A DNA stretch of 64,000 nt from NCBI GenBank assembly GCA_963851105.1, contig CAWKNP010000007.1:203798-267797 (forward strand), read 5' to 3'. The translations under genes and the position numbers were made by a program. The notes beneath the pieces are model-generated. The model did no database searches and was not told the DNA's origin. It saw only the letters and a list, made by a program, of their open reading frames with translations. Below, piece by piece: positions 35,456 to 44,160 of the stretch. Position 1 is the first letter of the stretch. Each line of letters starts with the position of its first letter. Source of the DNA: DATARN01 sp963851105. Lineage in GTDB: Bacteria > Actinomycetota > Acidimicrobiia > Acidimicrobiales > Palsa-688.

Positions 35456-36105
35456 GTTCGCTGGATTTCGAGGTTCTCGGTGCCAAGGCGCAGCCCTACG
35501 CGGCTGTCCCGACGATCATGTTCAAGATCCGGGTGACCGAGGCGTCGGGGTATTACGTCCACGCCGTGGCGTTGCGGTGCCAGATCATGATCGAGCCTCA
35601 GAAGCGCAACTACAACAGCGACGAGCATGGTCGGCTGTATGAGCTGTTCGACGAGCCCAAGCGCTGGGGCCAGACGCTCAAGCCCTTCTTGTGGACGCAC
35701 ACCGGGGCGGTCATCCCCCGCTTCGACGGCACCACCGAGTTCGAGTTGCCGATGACGGCGACCTACGACTTCGAGGTCGCGGGCAACAAGTACCTCCACA
35801 GCGTCCGCGACGGTGAGATCCCGCTGCAGCTCATGTTCTCGGGGACGTTCTTCACCAACGGGGACAACGACTCACCGAATCACGGCTTCGCGGCGGAACC
35901 GATCGGTTGGAACAAGGATCGCTCGTTCAAGATGCCTGCCCGGGTGTGGCACGACTGCATGGACATGTACTTCCCGAACAGTGGTTGGATCAAGGCGCGC
36001 AAGGAGACGATCGACCTATTGACGAAGTACAAGGTCAGCAAGGCTCTCCCCACGTGGGAGGACGCCTTCGAGGCCCTGCTCAAGCAGGCGGGAGAAGAGG
36101 TATGA
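35452..36105 (+). CDS. DUF6084 family hydrogenase-associated protein
   Basis: 217 residues, beta-rich and soluble. It starts MSSLDFEVLGAKAQPYAAVP and then shows strands IMFKIRVTEASGYYVHAVAL, LPMTATYDFEVAG and IPLQLMFSGTFF, ending with a helical tail. It matches the DUF6084 proteins found in actinobacterial hydrogenase operons; no catalytic motif is apparent. Both its start and its stop overlap the neighbouring genes by four bases (ATGA), so synthesis is coupled and a stoichiometric complex with DUF5947 is plausible. Confidence 0.8.
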   Translation: MSSLDFEVLGAKAQPYAAVPTIMFKIRVTEASGYYVHAVALRCQIMIEPQKRNYNSDEHGRLYELFDEPKRWGQTLKPFLWTHTGAVIPRFDGTTEFELPMTATYDFEVAGNKYLHSVRDGEIPLQLMFSGTFFTNGDNDSPNHGFAAEPIGWNKDRSFKMPARVWHDCMDMYFPNSGWIKARKETIDLLTKYKVSKALPTWEDAFEALLKQAGEEV

Positions 36106-37706
36106 CGCCCGCCGCCACCCTGACCGAGAAAATGGCGTCGCGCTTCGCGACCGCCAGTGGCGTTGCCGATACCGTCCTGTACGAGGGGTACATCCTGTAC
36201 CCGTACCACGCCACCAATGGGAAGAACCATGGCGGCGTGCGCTTCCAGTGGGGCGTACTGGTCCCGCCGTCGTGGCTCGCCAATGACTCCTGTGAGCGCA
36301 CGACCATGCGGACCGAACTCATCGTGGATCCCGGCCAGGAGCCGCAACTGGCAGTTCGCCTCCGCTTCCTGCAGCTCCAGCATCGGGCGCTCGAAGAGGC
36401 CGACGAGGCCTCCGAGGGCGGATTCCGGTGGACCGACAAGCTCCAGGTGGGCGACCGGGTCTGGATGGAATGGGACGAGGCCATCGAGCGCGAGATCGAC
36501 CTGGCAGTCATCTCCCTGCTCCCGGTCGACGAGGCGTCGGTCACGATCCCCCTCGTCTTCCCCGCGACCTCCGAGACCGAGATCGTCACCGAGGACGAAG
36601 CCGACCCCCACAGCGAGGTGCGGGGCCGCATCGTGCGCAGCACCGAGGACGTGAGTGGCGAGGCCCGGGTCACCATCAGCTGGGCCGACGGTCCCGGTGT
36701 ACTGGTGAAGGTGTCCATCGAAGTCGAGAACACGACGGAGTGGACCGTGAGCGGCGCTCGCGAGGACGTCATGCGCCGGTCGCTTATCGCCGTGCACACC
36801 TTGGGTGCGCTCGAAGACGGAGCCTTCTGCTCGGTGTTCGATCCTCCCGACCACGCCGTCGATGCCGTCGCCGGGTGTCACAGCGTGGCTTCCTACGCCG
36901 TGCTGGTCGGCAAACCGGGCGCTACCGACCTGGTCCTGGCGTCGCCCATCATCCTGTACGACTATCCCGCCATTGCGCCCGAGAGCGACGGCGATTTCCA
37001 CGACGGCTGCGAGATCGACGAGATACTGGCGCTTCGGGTCCTTACTCTGACCGAGGAAGAGAAGGCCGAGGCCCGGGGCACCGATCCCCGTGCCCGAGCC
37101 ATCATCGACCGCTGCGACAACATGGAAGAAGGCTCGTGGGACAAGCTCCACGGCACGATGCGCGACATCCGCAGCATCGAAGCCGAGGCGATGGGCGTCG
37201 ACCCGGAGGAGCCTGCGGCCGTGCCGTGGCTGGACCCGGTGGTCGATGCCTCGTTCGACCCGTGGACCGACACCGTGATCATCCGCGACGTCGAGATCGG
37301 CAAGGGATCGCGGGTGCGACTCGTGCCCAGCCACCGCGCTGACGTCCACGACATCTTCCTCGCCGGTATGACGGCGACGGTGGCGGGCATCTTTCACGAC
37401 GTCGACGGCGGCTTCCACGTCGCGGTGACCGTCGACGGAGACCCGGCCACCGAGGTTTACGAATTCCAGGGCCGCTTCTACTACTTCCACCCCGACGAGA
37501 TCGAACCCCTCACCGAAGCCGAGGCCGATGCCGTCGGCCAGGCGGAGGCCATCGCCAATGCCGGCCGCGAGGTGGACACCCCGGGAAGGCTCGACCGGGG
37601 GATGGAAGACTTCGATTTTCCCACCATCGTCGGCGACGGCGGGATGGGAAAAAAGGGTGGCGAGGAGCCGGCGCCGAGTGCCCCCGCCGGCGAGGCGACG
37701 ACATGA
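36102..37706 (+). CDS. large hydrogenase-operon accessory protein, unknown function
   Basis: 534 residues, strongly acidic. It starts MTPAATLTEKMASRFATASG. Residues ~25-120 resemble a beta-sandwich with YPYHATNGKNHGGVRFQWGV. A middle part repeats beta strands and conserved-looking Cys/His (CSVFDPPDHAVDAVAGCHSV; FHDGCEIDEI). The C-terminal third has IGKGSRVRLVPSHRADVHDIFLAG. A related protein occurs in actinobacterial-type hydrogenase operons as far as I recall. No enzyme motif is seen. It is joined by ATGA overlaps to the genes on both sides, so it is an integral operon member. Confidence 0.7.
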   Translation: MTPAATLTEKMASRFATASGVADTVLYEGYILYPYHATNGKNHGGVRFQWGVLVPPSWLANDSCERTTMRTELIVDPGQEPQLAVRLRFLQLQHRALEEADEASEGGFRWTDKLQVGDRVWMEWDEAIEREIDLAVISLLPVDEASVTIPLVFPATSETEIVTEDEADPHSEVRGRIVRSTEDVSGEARVTISWADGPGVLVKVSIEVENTTEWTVSGAREDVMRRSLIAVHTLGALEDGAFCSVFDPPDHAVDAVAGCHSVASYAVLVGKPGATDLVLASPIILYDYPAIAPESDGDFHDGCEIDEILALRVLTLTEEEKAEARGTDPRARAIIDRCDNMEEGSWDKLHGTMRDIRSIEAEAMGVDPEEPAAVPWLDPVVDASFDPWTDTVIIRDVEIGKGSRVRLVPSHRADVHDIFLAGMTATVAGIFHDVDGGFHVAVTVDGDPATEVYEFQGRFYYFHPDEIEPLTEAEADAVGQAEAIANAGREVDTPGRLDRGMEDFDFPTIVGDGGMGKKGGEEPAPSAPAGEATT

Positions 37707-38242
37707 GCCCCCGCATCATGTGCGCGGGGATCGGCAACATTTTTTTCAGCGATGACGGCTTCGGCGTCGAGGTGGCCAACCGTTTGGCCGCGATGCCGTT
37801 GCCCGATTGCGTCCGAGTCGAGGACTACGGCATCCGTGGGGTGCACCTCGCGTACGACCTGATGGATGGGTACGACGCGCTCGTCATCATCGATGCCATG
37901 CCGATGGGTGACGAACCCCCCGGGACGGTCGTATTGCTCGAACCCGACGTGCCGCCGCCGGCTTCACATGGTGAAGACGACGATGTCGTGCCGGTGATGG
38001 ACGCTCACACCATGAGCCCACTTGTGGTGTTGACGACTTTGGCTAATCTCGGTGGTTCCGTCGATCGGATACTGGTAGTTGGGTGCCAGCCGGCGACAAT
38101 CGAGGAAGGGATGGGCCTCTCGGAACCGGTAGCTTCGGCTGTCGACCGAGCTGTTGAGATGGTGAGCGAGTTGCTCACTGAGTTGGTGGGCGACCTGCTC
38201 ACCGACGTGTGCCAACCTGCTGGAAGGGAGACCAGAACATGA
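37703..38242 (+). CDS. hydrogenase maturation protease
   Basis: 179 residues. The N-terminal GIGNIFFSDDGFGVEVAN is the HyaD/HycI signature, with the nickel-sensing Asp in the DDGFG loop; a second conserved acidic/His region is IIDAMPMG and DAHTMSP. The family clips the C-terminal tail of the hydrogenase large subunit once nickel is in place; the HhyL tail of 27 residues is the obvious substrate. The start overlaps the upstream stop (ATGA) and its own stop overlaps the next mini gene (ATGA). Confidence 0.92.
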   Translation: MSPRIMCAGIGNIFFSDDGFGVEVANRLAAMPLPDCVRVEDYGIRGVHLAYDLMDGYDALVIIDAMPMGDEPPGTVVLLEPDVPPPASHGEDDDVVPVMDAHTMSPLVVLTTLANLGGSVDRILVVGCQPATIEEGMGLSEPVASAVDRAVEMVSELLTELVGDLLTDVCQPAGRETRT

Positions 38243-38343
38243 TCCGACGTTTGATGATGTCATTGGTGTTTGCACTGATGGCCGCAGTAGTTGTGAAGTC
38301 GCTGCCTGACATCGCGCGTTACCTGAAGATCCGGGAGATGTGA
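38239..38343 (+). CDS. 34-residue membrane protein, DUF6893-like
   Basis: The product begins MIRRLMMSLVFALMAAVVVK and ends SLPDIARYLKIREM. One hydrophobic helix spans residues ~5-20. The SLPDIxRYLxIR tail matches the tiny actinobacterial DUF6893 proteins. The ATGA overlap with the protease stop supports real translation. The last ten residues are paralogous to those of the next gene (IxRYxxIRxM). Likely a membrane-embedded subunit or tether; unproven. Confidence 0.75.
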   Translation: MIRRLMMSLVFALMAAVVVKSLPDIARYLKIREM

Positions 38344-38344
38344 C

Positions 38345-38464
38345 ATGAGCATCCTCGGCCTGATTTTCCTCGTCATCCTCGCGCTGGTCGTGGTGTTTAT
38401 CCTCGTCCTACTCGCGGCTTCGATGTCCAGCATCTCCCGGTACAGCCGAATCCGGAAGATGTAA
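38345..38464 (+). CDS. 39-residue membrane protein, paralogous tail to the preceding gene
   Basis: The product starts MSILGLIFLVILALVVVFIL and ends SSISRYSRIRKM. One transmembrane helix covers residues ~3-25. The tail repeats the IxRYxxIRxM pattern of the previous protein, with the basic end predicted to be cytoplasmic. It begins one base after the previous stop codon. The pair looks like a tandem duplication with retained C-terminal signature. Confidence 0.72.
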   Translation: MSILGLIFLVILALVVVFILVLLAASMSSISRYSRIRKM

Positions 38465-38489
38465 TCGTCAACATGGAAAGGCAAGTCCA

Positions 38490-38789
38490 ATGTGCCTAGG
38501 GATTCCTGGCCAAGTAACGGAGATGCTCGATCATGAGCACCTCGCCCGGGTCGATGTAGCCGGTGTAGGCCGGATCATCAATATCGGATTGCTGGAGGAT
38601 GAGACGGTCATCCCCGGCGACTGGGTCCTCATCCACGTCGGCTTCGCCATGTCCAAGATTGACGAGGAAGAAGCTGAGCAGGCGATGGCAGGGCTTCAAA
38701 TGATGGGCGAGGCATACACCGACGAGATGACGGCGATGTCGTCATCGAGTGTCACGACCAATACAGGAGGGAACGCATGGCAGCGATAG
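38490..38789 (+). CDS. hypC: hydrogenase assembly chaperone HypC
   Basis: 99 residues. The N-terminal MCLGIPGQV has the essential Cys2. The beta-barrel core has ARVDVAGVGRIINIGLL and GDWVLIHVGFAMSKIDEEEA, standard HypC. It carries the Fe(CN)2CO unit with HypD to the large subunit. The last 13 bases overlap the next gene, whose AGGAGG ribosome site is inside the hypC end. Confidence 0.95.
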   Translation: MCLGIPGQVTEMLDHEHLARVDVAGVGRIINIGLLEDETVIPGDWVLIHVGFAMSKIDEEEAEQAMAGLQMMGEAYTDEMTAMSSSSVTTNTGGNAWQR

Positions 38790-39019
38790 TGGGGCTGATC
38801 ATTGGCTACCTGCTAGGTACGCGAGCTGGGGACAAGGGTCACGAGGAGCTCACCGACTCGTGGCGCACCATCACCACGTCGCAGGGATTCCGGGACATGC
38901 TCGGGGGACTGTTTGCCCTGATGGGCGAGTTCCTGAACCGTGGTCGTGGCGCTCTGGCCCAAAAGCTCCAGACACCTGAGATCGAAGCCCGCTCACGCGA
39001 GCTCGAGCAGGCGGCTTAA
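38777..39019 (+). CDS. small membrane protein with GYLLG glycine-zipper signature (paralogue A)
   Basis: 80 residues. Hydrophobic residues 4-14 run into GYLLGTRAGDKG at residues 10-21, followed by a helical amphipathic part with D27 and S35, and a Glu/Arg-rich C-terminus. It aligns without gaps to the first ~38 residues of the genes at 40270 and 45479. An AGGAGG site stands 6 bases before the ATG. Located between hypC and hypD. Function unknown; membrane association is predicted. Confidence 0.8.
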   Translation: MAAIVGLIIGYLLGTRAGDKGHEELTDSWRTITTSQGFRDMLGGLFALMGEFLNRGRGALAQKLQTPEIEARSRELEQAA

Positions 39020-39025
39020 AGCAAG

Positions 39026-40153
39026 ATGCGCTTCGTCGACGAGTACCGTGATCCCGCCGCCGCGCGGGCCTTGGTGGGACGGATCACCGAGCTGGCCGGC
39101 GACGACCATTTCAAGTTCATGGAGGTGTGCGGGGGCCACACCCATACCATCTACCGGCACGGAATCGAGCACGTTCTGCCGTCCAGCGTCGAACTGGTTC
39201 ACGGCCCGGGCTGCCCGGTGTGTGTCATCCCGATGGGGCGTGTCGATGACGCTATAGCGGTTTCTGAAAACCCGGGCGTCATCTTCACGTCTTTCGGGGA
39301 CATGATGCGAGTCCCAGGCAGCAACGGCAACCTGCTCGAGGCGAAGGCCCGTGGCGCGGACATTCGGTTCGTGTACTCGCCACTTGACGCCCTGCGCATT
39401 GCCATGGAGCATCCCGACCGCGAGGTTGTCTTCTTCGCGGTCGGCTTCGAGACCACCGCTCCCTCCACCGCCCTCACGTTGCTGAAGGCCAAGGAGCACG
39501 GCGTCACGAACTTCAGCGTGTTCTGTAACCACGTGACCATCGTCCCGCCCATCAAGGCGATCCTCGAGTCCCCGGACTTGCGCCTCGATGGCTTCTTGGG
39601 ACCAGGCCACGTGTCGACGGTGATTGGTCAGCGCCCGTATCGCTTCGTCACGTCGCAGTACGGCAAGCCGCTGGTGACCGCCGGATTCGAACCACTCGAC
39701 ATCCTCCAGGCGATCGCCATGCTGCTCCAGCAGATCCGCGACGGTCGCTGCGAGATCGAGAACCAGTACACCCGCGTCGTGCGTGACGAAGGCAACCCCC
39801 GTGCGCTGGCAGTCCTCGGGGAGGTGTTCGAGCTCCGGCCGCATTTCGAGTGGCGGGGACTCGGATTCATCTCCCAGAGCGCACTGAAGCTGCGTCCGGA
39901 GTTCGCCGACTTTGATGCCGAGCTCAAGTTCCACGTTCCTGGTGTCCGGGTCGCCGACCCCAAGGCTTGCCAGTGCGGCGAGGTGCTGAAGGGCGTCATC
40001 AAGCCTTGGGAGTGCAAAGTGTTCGGCACCGCGTGCACACCAGAGACTCCGATCGGGACCTGCATGGTCTCCTCGGAGGGGGCGTGCGCGGCGTACTACA
40101 ACTTCGGTCGCCTCCATCGGGAAGCGGCTGTCACGTTGGGTCGCCGAGCCTAG
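39026..40153 (+). CDS. hypD: hydrogenase assembly factor HypD
   Basis: 375 residues. MEVCGGHTHTIYRHGI and VHGPGCPVCVIPMG carry the conserved cysteines for the Fe(CN)2CO scaffold; GFETTAPSTA and FCNHVTIVPP follow. The [4Fe-4S] ligand cysteines near the C-terminus are visible in ACQCGEVLKG, ECKVFGTACTPE and GTCMVSSEGACAAYY. It makes the iron-ligand unit with HypC, E and F. The start is ATG at 39026, 6 bases after paralogue A, ending a run of about 9 kb of tightly spaced genes that begins with hhyS. Confidence 0.96.
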   Translation: MRFVDEYRDPAAARALVGRITELAGDDHFKFMEVCGGHTHTIYRHGIEHVLPSSVELVHGPGCPVCVIPMGRVDDAIAVSENPGVIFTSFGDMMRVPGSNGNLLEAKARGADIRFVYSPLDALRIAMEHPDREVVFFAVGFETTAPSTALTLLKAKEHGVTNFSVFCNHVTIVPPIKAILESPDLRLDGFLGPGHVSTVIGQRPYRFVTSQYGKPLVTAGFEPLDILQAIAMLLQQIRDGRCEIENQYTRVVRDEGNPRALAVLGEVFELRPHFEWRGLGFISQSALKLRPEFADFDAELKFHVPGVRVADPKACQCGEVLKGVIKPWECKVFGTACTPETPIGTCMVSSEGACAAYYNFGRLHREAAVTLGRRA

Positions 40154-40269
40154 AACACGCAGTTCGACTCAAAACTCGCATTCTGTACAGAGATGGACAA
40201 GACTGTGGGGCGCCGCGCTGCGGTGGACCTGCTGAGTAACCCACTCGCAAGATGGAGAGGAGCAGGGAC

Positions 40270-40614
40270 GTGGAAGTTCTGGCAGGTTTTGTGCTGGGGT
40301 ATCTCCTAGGCAGTGAGGCCGGTGGCCAAGGTGTCGGGGTCATGAAGGACGCGTTGGGATCAGTGGCTGGCTCTGGTGACATCCAGTCGATGATGTCGGG
40401 CGGAATGTCGACGGCCAATGGGGTCATCGGTGGACTGTTCAGCGGTGGGGGTTCGGTCAAGACAGCTATCAGCGATATGGCTGCCTCGGACGAGGTAAGA
40501 GGAATGGTCACCGCGGGATTCTCGACTGCGCAAGGACTGGTCATGAGTCTGGTCGGGCGCGGGACGGAGCTCGTTTCACAGCAGCGGGGCAAAGGGCTCC
40601 GGCTGGTTATCTGA
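40270..40614 (+). CDS. small membrane protein with GYLLG signature (paralogue B)
   Basis: About 114 residues from GTG 40270, with AGGAG 7 bases upstream. Residues 10-21 are GYLLGSEAGGQG, then D27 and S35 at the same positions as in paralogues A and C. The rest is Gly/Ser/Met-rich (MMSGGMSTANGVIGGLFSGG), which suggests tightly packing helices. A longer frame from ATG 40252 lacks a good site. It follows hypD by 116 bases. Function unknown. Confidence 0.75.
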   Translation: MEVLAGFVLGYLLGSEAGGQGVGVMKDALGSVAGSGDIQSMMSGGMSTANGVIGGLFSGGGSVKTAISDMAASDEVRGMVTAGFSTAQGLVMSLVGRGTELVSQQRGKGLRLVI

Positions 40615-40637
40615 ACGAAAGGCGAGGGAGAGAGGAA

Positions 40638-40862
40638 ATGGCCGACATCTTCGAGACTGTCATTGGAATGGCCGAGCCGGCGCTGAAGATAGTCGGCGGC
40701 TTCGTGGGAGAGGTGCAAGCGACGGTGCAGAAGGTGATCAACAACGCCGTTGCCGAAGCCCTCAAGGCATCGGGCGCAGGAGCGGCAGCTGCCGCTCCTG
40801 AGGCACCTGCGCCTGCGCCCGCCGCTGGACGGGTCCGCCCGCTGCGCGCACCCGGCCGGTAA
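40638..40862 (+). CDS. small amphipathic protein with Ala/Pro tail
   Basis: 74 residues. The N-terminal ~45 residues form one long amphipathic helix (MADIFETVIGMAEPALKIVG, then FVGEVQATVQKVINNAVAEA). The C-terminus is an Ala/Pro linker ending GRVRPLRAPGR. The linker type recalls the C-terminus of the 59984 protein. No family recognised. GAGGGAGAGAGG precedes the ATG and a terminator follows, so it ends the paralogue-B transcript. Confidence 0.65.
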   Translation: MADIFETVIGMAEPALKIVGGFVGEVQATVQKVINNAVAEALKASGAGAAAAAPEAPAPAPAAGRVRPLRAPGR

Positions 40863-40935
40863 CACCCGGGCGGGCCGTGGGGCTTCGGCCTCTGCCCTCG
40901 CCCTCGACCGTCCCAGGGGCACCAATTGTCGTTGT

Positions 40936-40967
40936 GGCCTGACCGGTGAAGGCTCGCCGGTCAGGCC
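40936..40967 (+). terminator. hairpin after the small-protein genes, before cbbL
   Basis: Perfect 11-bp stem ggcctgaccgg (40936-40946) with ccggtcaggcc (40957-40967) and a 10-base loop, followed by attt. It separates the hydrogenase operon from the RuBisCO operon. Confidence 0.8.
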
Positions 40968-40998
40968 ATTTCGCGTCCCTTCCCTCGTTCTTGTATAA

Positions 40999-41062
40999 CC
41001 ATATAGCTATGGATCGCTGGGAATTCGTATTGGACGGTCTATGAACGCCGCGGCACTATAAA
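40999..41062 (+). promoter_or_regulatory. probable cbb operon promoter/operator region
   Basis: A palindrome CCATA-tagc-TATGG (40999-41012) lies upstream of TATAAA (41057-41062), a good -10-like hexamer. The nearest -35-like TTGGAC (41030-41035) is 21 bases away, which is wide. The palindrome could be a site for the LysR-type regulator encoded at 47054. The cbbL ATG is at 41110. Confidence 0.4.
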
Positions 41063-41109
41063 GGGGACACGACAGAAGCAGTACAGCCATTCGAACCCTG
41101 GGAGGCTTC

Positions 41110-42585
41110 ATGGCAGATGGCAGCGGTAACGGCAAGCAGGGTCAGCAACAGCTGGAAGGCGAGAAGCGCTGGGGCGCCGGCGTCATCCCCTACGCCAAGA
41201 TGGGCTACTGGGAGCCGGATTATGTTCCCAAAGACACTGACGTGCTCTCGGCCCACCGCATCACGCCGCAGGCGGGCGTGGACCCGATCGAGGCGGCGGC
41301 CGCCGTGGCCGGTGAGTCGTCGACTGCCACTTGGACAGTGGTGTGGACCGACCGCCTGACCAACTACAAGCAGTACCAGGCCAAGGCGTACCGGGTCGAC
41401 AAGGTCCCCGGTGACAACGACCAGTACATCGCCTACATCGCCCATGACATCGACCTGTTCGAGGAGGGGTCGATCCCCAACCTCACGGCGTCGATCATCG
41501 GAAACGTGTTCGGCTTCAAGGCACTGAAGGCCCTGCGCCTCGAGGACATGCGCATCCCCCGCACCTACCTGAAGACCTTCCAAGGACCGCCCCACGGGAT
41601 CGTCATGGAGCGGGAGTACGTCAACAAATTCGGTCGCCCCTTCCTCGGGGCCACCATCAAGCCCAAGCTGGGCCTTTCGGCCAAGAACTATGGCCGGGTG
41701 GTCTACGAGGCTCTCCGAGGTGGCCTCGACTTCACCAAGGACGATGAGAACATCAACAGCCAGCCGTTCATGCGCTGGCGTGACCGCTTCCTTTACTCCA
41801 TCGAAGGGGTCAACCGGGCCAACGAGATGTCCGGCGAGGTCAAGGGTCACTACATGAACGTGACCGCCGCCACCATGGAGGACATCTACGAGCGGGCCGA
41901 GTTCGCCAAGTCGCTCGGCAGCCCCATCATCATGATCGACCTGGTCATCGGCTATACCGCCATGACCTCGATCTCCAAGTGGGCCCGGGCCAACGGCATG
42001 CTGCTCCACCTGCACCGGGCCGGACACGGGACCTACACCCGCCAGAAGAACCACGGGGTCAGCTTCCGGGTCATCTCCAAGTGGGTGCGGATGATGGGTG
42101 TGGACCACGTCCATGCCGGCACCGTGGTGGGCAAGCTGGAGGGTGATCCCAGCATGATCGCCGGGTACTACGACACCCTGCGGCTCGACCATACCCCGGT
42201 CGACCCGGTCAAGGGCCTGTACTTCGACCAGGAGTGGGGCTCGATGCCCGGCGTCATGCCGGTCGCGTCGGGTGGTATCCACGCCGGCCAGATGCACCAG
42301 TTGCTCCATTACCTCGGTGAGGATGTCGTGCTCCAGTTCGGCGGCGGCACCATCGGCCACCCCATGGGGATCGCGGCGGGCGCCGAGGCCAACCGGGTCG
42401 CCCTTGAGGGGATGGTCAAGGCCCGCAACGAGGGCGTTGACTACATGGCCGAGGGTGAGCAGATCCTGAAGAACCTGGCCAAGAAGAATCAGGCCCTGCA
42501 GGTCGCCCTCGACATCTGGGGCGACATCAGCTTCAACTACGAGTCCACCGACACATCCGACGTCGTGCCCACCCCGACGGCCTGA
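41110..42585 (+). CDS. cbbL: RuBisCO large subunit, form I (red type)
   Basis: 491 residues. The carbamylated Lys lies in GGLDFTKDDEN (about K210), with GRPFLGATIKPKLGLS before it and HLHRAGHGTYTRQKNHG after. The 334 loop is HVHAGTVVGKLEGD; GGGTIGHPMGI binds phosphate. It fixes CO2 on ribulose-1,5-bisphosphate. The TYTRQKNHG segment, the long small subunit and the partner CbbX point to the red-type branch (IC/ID or the actinobacterial IE group); sequence comparison would settle which. GGGAGG precedes the ATG. The N-terminal 18 residues are a polar extension. Confidence 0.97.
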   Translation: MADGSGNGKQGQQQLEGEKRWGAGVIPYAKMGYWEPDYVPKDTDVLSAHRITPQAGVDPIEAAAAVAGESSTATWTVVWTDRLTNYKQYQAKAYRVDKVPGDNDQYIAYIAHDIDLFEEGSIPNLTASIIGNVFGFKALKALRLEDMRIPRTYLKTFQGPPHGIVMEREYVNKFGRPFLGATIKPKLGLSAKNYGRVVYEALRGGLDFTKDDENINSQPFMRWRDRFLYSIEGVNRANEMSGEVKGHYMNVTAATMEDIYERAEFAKSLGSPIIMIDLVIGYTAMTSISKWARANGMLLHLHRAGHGTYTRQKNHGVSFRVISKWVRMMGVDHVHAGTVVGKLEGDPSMIAGYYDTLRLDHTPVDPVKGLYFDQEWGSMPGVMPVASGGIHAGQMHQLLHYLGEDVVLQFGGGTIGHPMGIAAGAEANRVALEGMVKARNEGVDYMAEGEQILKNLAKKNQALQVALDIWGDISFNYESTDTSDVVPTPTA

Positions 42586-42596
42586 CAGGAGCGACG

Positions 42597-43031
42597 ATGA
42601 AAATCACCCAGGGAGCGTTCTCGTTCCTACCGGAGTTGACCGACGAAGAGATCACCAAGCAGGTCGAGTACTGCATCAACAACAGATGGGCGCTCGCGAT
42701 CGAGTTCACCGACGACCCCCACCCTCGCAACCCCCTGTGGGAAATGTGGGACCTACCCATGTTCGACGCCAACGACGCGTCGGCGGTCGTGTTCGAGATG
42801 AACAAGTGCCGAGAGGCCTACCCCAACCACTACATCAAGGTCATCGCCTACGACCCGAGCCCGGGTCGCGCGACGACCGGATTGGACTTCATCGTCAATC
42901 GTCCCTCGTCGGAGCCGGGCTTCCGCCTGGATCGCCAGGAGGCAAATGACCGTCACATCAACTACACGCTGCACTCCTACGCGGTGGAGAAGCCCCACGG
43001 CGAGCGGTACCAGGAGAACGGCTCGAAATGA
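42597..43031 (+). CDS. cbbS: RuBisCO small subunit
   Basis: 144 residues: MKITQGAFSFLPELTDEEIT then QVEYCINNRWALAIEFTDDP, PLWEMWDLPMF and YPNHYIKVIAYDP, all standard RbcS. The length and the C-terminal extension (NYTLHSYAVEKPHGERYQ) are typical of red-type small subunits, whose extra hairpin helps assembly. AGGAG precedes ATG 42597, 12 bases after cbbL; the stop overlaps cbbX (ATGA). Confidence 0.95.
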   Translation: MKITQGAFSFLPELTDEEITKQVEYCINNRWALAIEFTDDPHPRNPLWEMWDLPMFDANDASAVVFEMNKCREAYPNHYIKVIAYDPSPGRATTGLDFIVNRPSSEPGFRLDRQEANDRHINYTLHSYAVEKPHGERYQENGSK

Positions 43032-44086
43032 GTGACGCTGGGACCGGCCCGGGGCGGGGATTCTCCATCCGCTCCGGGCCGGCACCGGCCGCGGACCAAG
43101 GCGGCAACGGTGACGGCCCCGCCACCACGGACTTCGGTGACGAACTTCTGCCCGACGACGCCCTGGTCGATGTCCAGTCGGAAGAGGCGGCCGTCCACAC
43201 CAAAGAGGTGTTGGATCGCCTCGAGCGCGAGCTCGTCGGCCTGGTGCCGGTCAAGCAGCGCATCCGGGAGATCGGCGACCTGCTGCTCGTCGACCGGCTA
43301 CGGCGCCGCTTCGGTATCGAGTCCACCCGCCCGACGCTGCATATGTCCTTCACCGGCAGCCCCGGGACGGGAAAGACAACCGTCGCGCTGCGCATGGCCG
43401 AGCTCCTCCATCGCCTGGGGTATCTGCGCAAGGGGCATCTGGTCAGCGTCACCCGTGACGACCTGGTGGGCCAGTACATCGGGCACACCGCGCCCAAGAC
43501 CAAGGAAGTCCTCAAGCGGGCCATGGGCGGCGTGCTGTTCATCGACGAGGCGTACTACCTGTACCGCCAGGAAAACGAGCGGGACTACGGCCAGGAGACC
43601 ATCGAGATCCTCCTGCAGCTGATGGAGAGCGAGCGGGAGAACCTGGTCGTGATCCTGGCCGGCTACAAGGACCGCATGGATCAGTTCTTCATGTCGAACC
43701 CGGGCATGGGCTCGCGCATCGCCCACCACATCAACTTTCCCGATTACAGCCTCGACGAGCTGGTCCAGATCGGCCATCTGATGCTCGACGAGCAGCGTTA
43801 CCAGTTTTCCGACGATGCCGAGAAGGCATTCCGGGACTACCTGGAGTTGCGGATGCAGCAGCCCCGCTTCGCCAACGCCCGCAGCGTTCGCAATGCCCTG
43901 GAACGAGCCCGCCTCCGCCAGGCGGCACGCATCGTGGCCAACCCGAGCCAGAAGCTCAGCCGGCATGACCTGATGCGCCTCGAGGCCGAGGACATCCTCC
44001 AGAGCCGGGTGTTCGACGTCGACGAGTCGCAGAAGACGAACTCCGCAGATCCCCCGGCCGACGCCGACCCCAGCTGGTCGGCGTAG
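43028..44086 (+). CDS. cbbX: RuBisCO activase CbbX (AAA+)
   Basis: 352 residues. Walker A GSPGTGKTTVALRM (about residue 113), Walker B GVLFIDEAYY, and sensor/arginine-finger region NPGMGSRIAHHINFPDY. It hydrolyses ATP to remove inhibitory sugar phosphates from red-type RuBisCO by pulling the large-subunit C-terminus. The N-terminal ~45 residues are a Gly/Pro/Asp-rich tail, longer than usual. ATGA overlap with cbbS shows coupled translation. Confidence 0.95.
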   Translation: MSDAGTGPGRGFSIRSGPAPAADQGGNGDGPATTDFGDELLPDDALVDVQSEEAAVHTKEVLDRLERELVGLVPVKQRIREIGDLLLVDRLRRRFGIESTRPTLHMSFTGSPGTGKTTVALRMAELLHRLGYLRKGHLVSVTRDDLVGQYIGHTAPKTKEVLKRAMGGVLFIDEAYYLYRQENERDYGQETIEILLQLMESERENLVVILAGYKDRMDQFFMSNPGMGSRIAHHINFPDYSLDELVQIGHLMLDEQRYQFSDDAEKAFRDYLELRMQQPRFANARSVRNALERARLRQAARIVANPSQKLSRHDLMRLEAEDILQSRVFDVDESQKTNSADPPADADPSWSA

Positions 44087-44160
44087 CGCCCCGCCCTACT
44101 TGACAGGGACGTACCTGGCAAGTAGCAAGGGACGGGAGGTCGGGGGATCTGACTCAGGCG

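Noticed and set aside
35880..37490. 536-codon frame opposite the 534-aa accessory gene
   Set aside because: The forward gene has ATGA overlaps with both neighbours; the antisense frame has no support.
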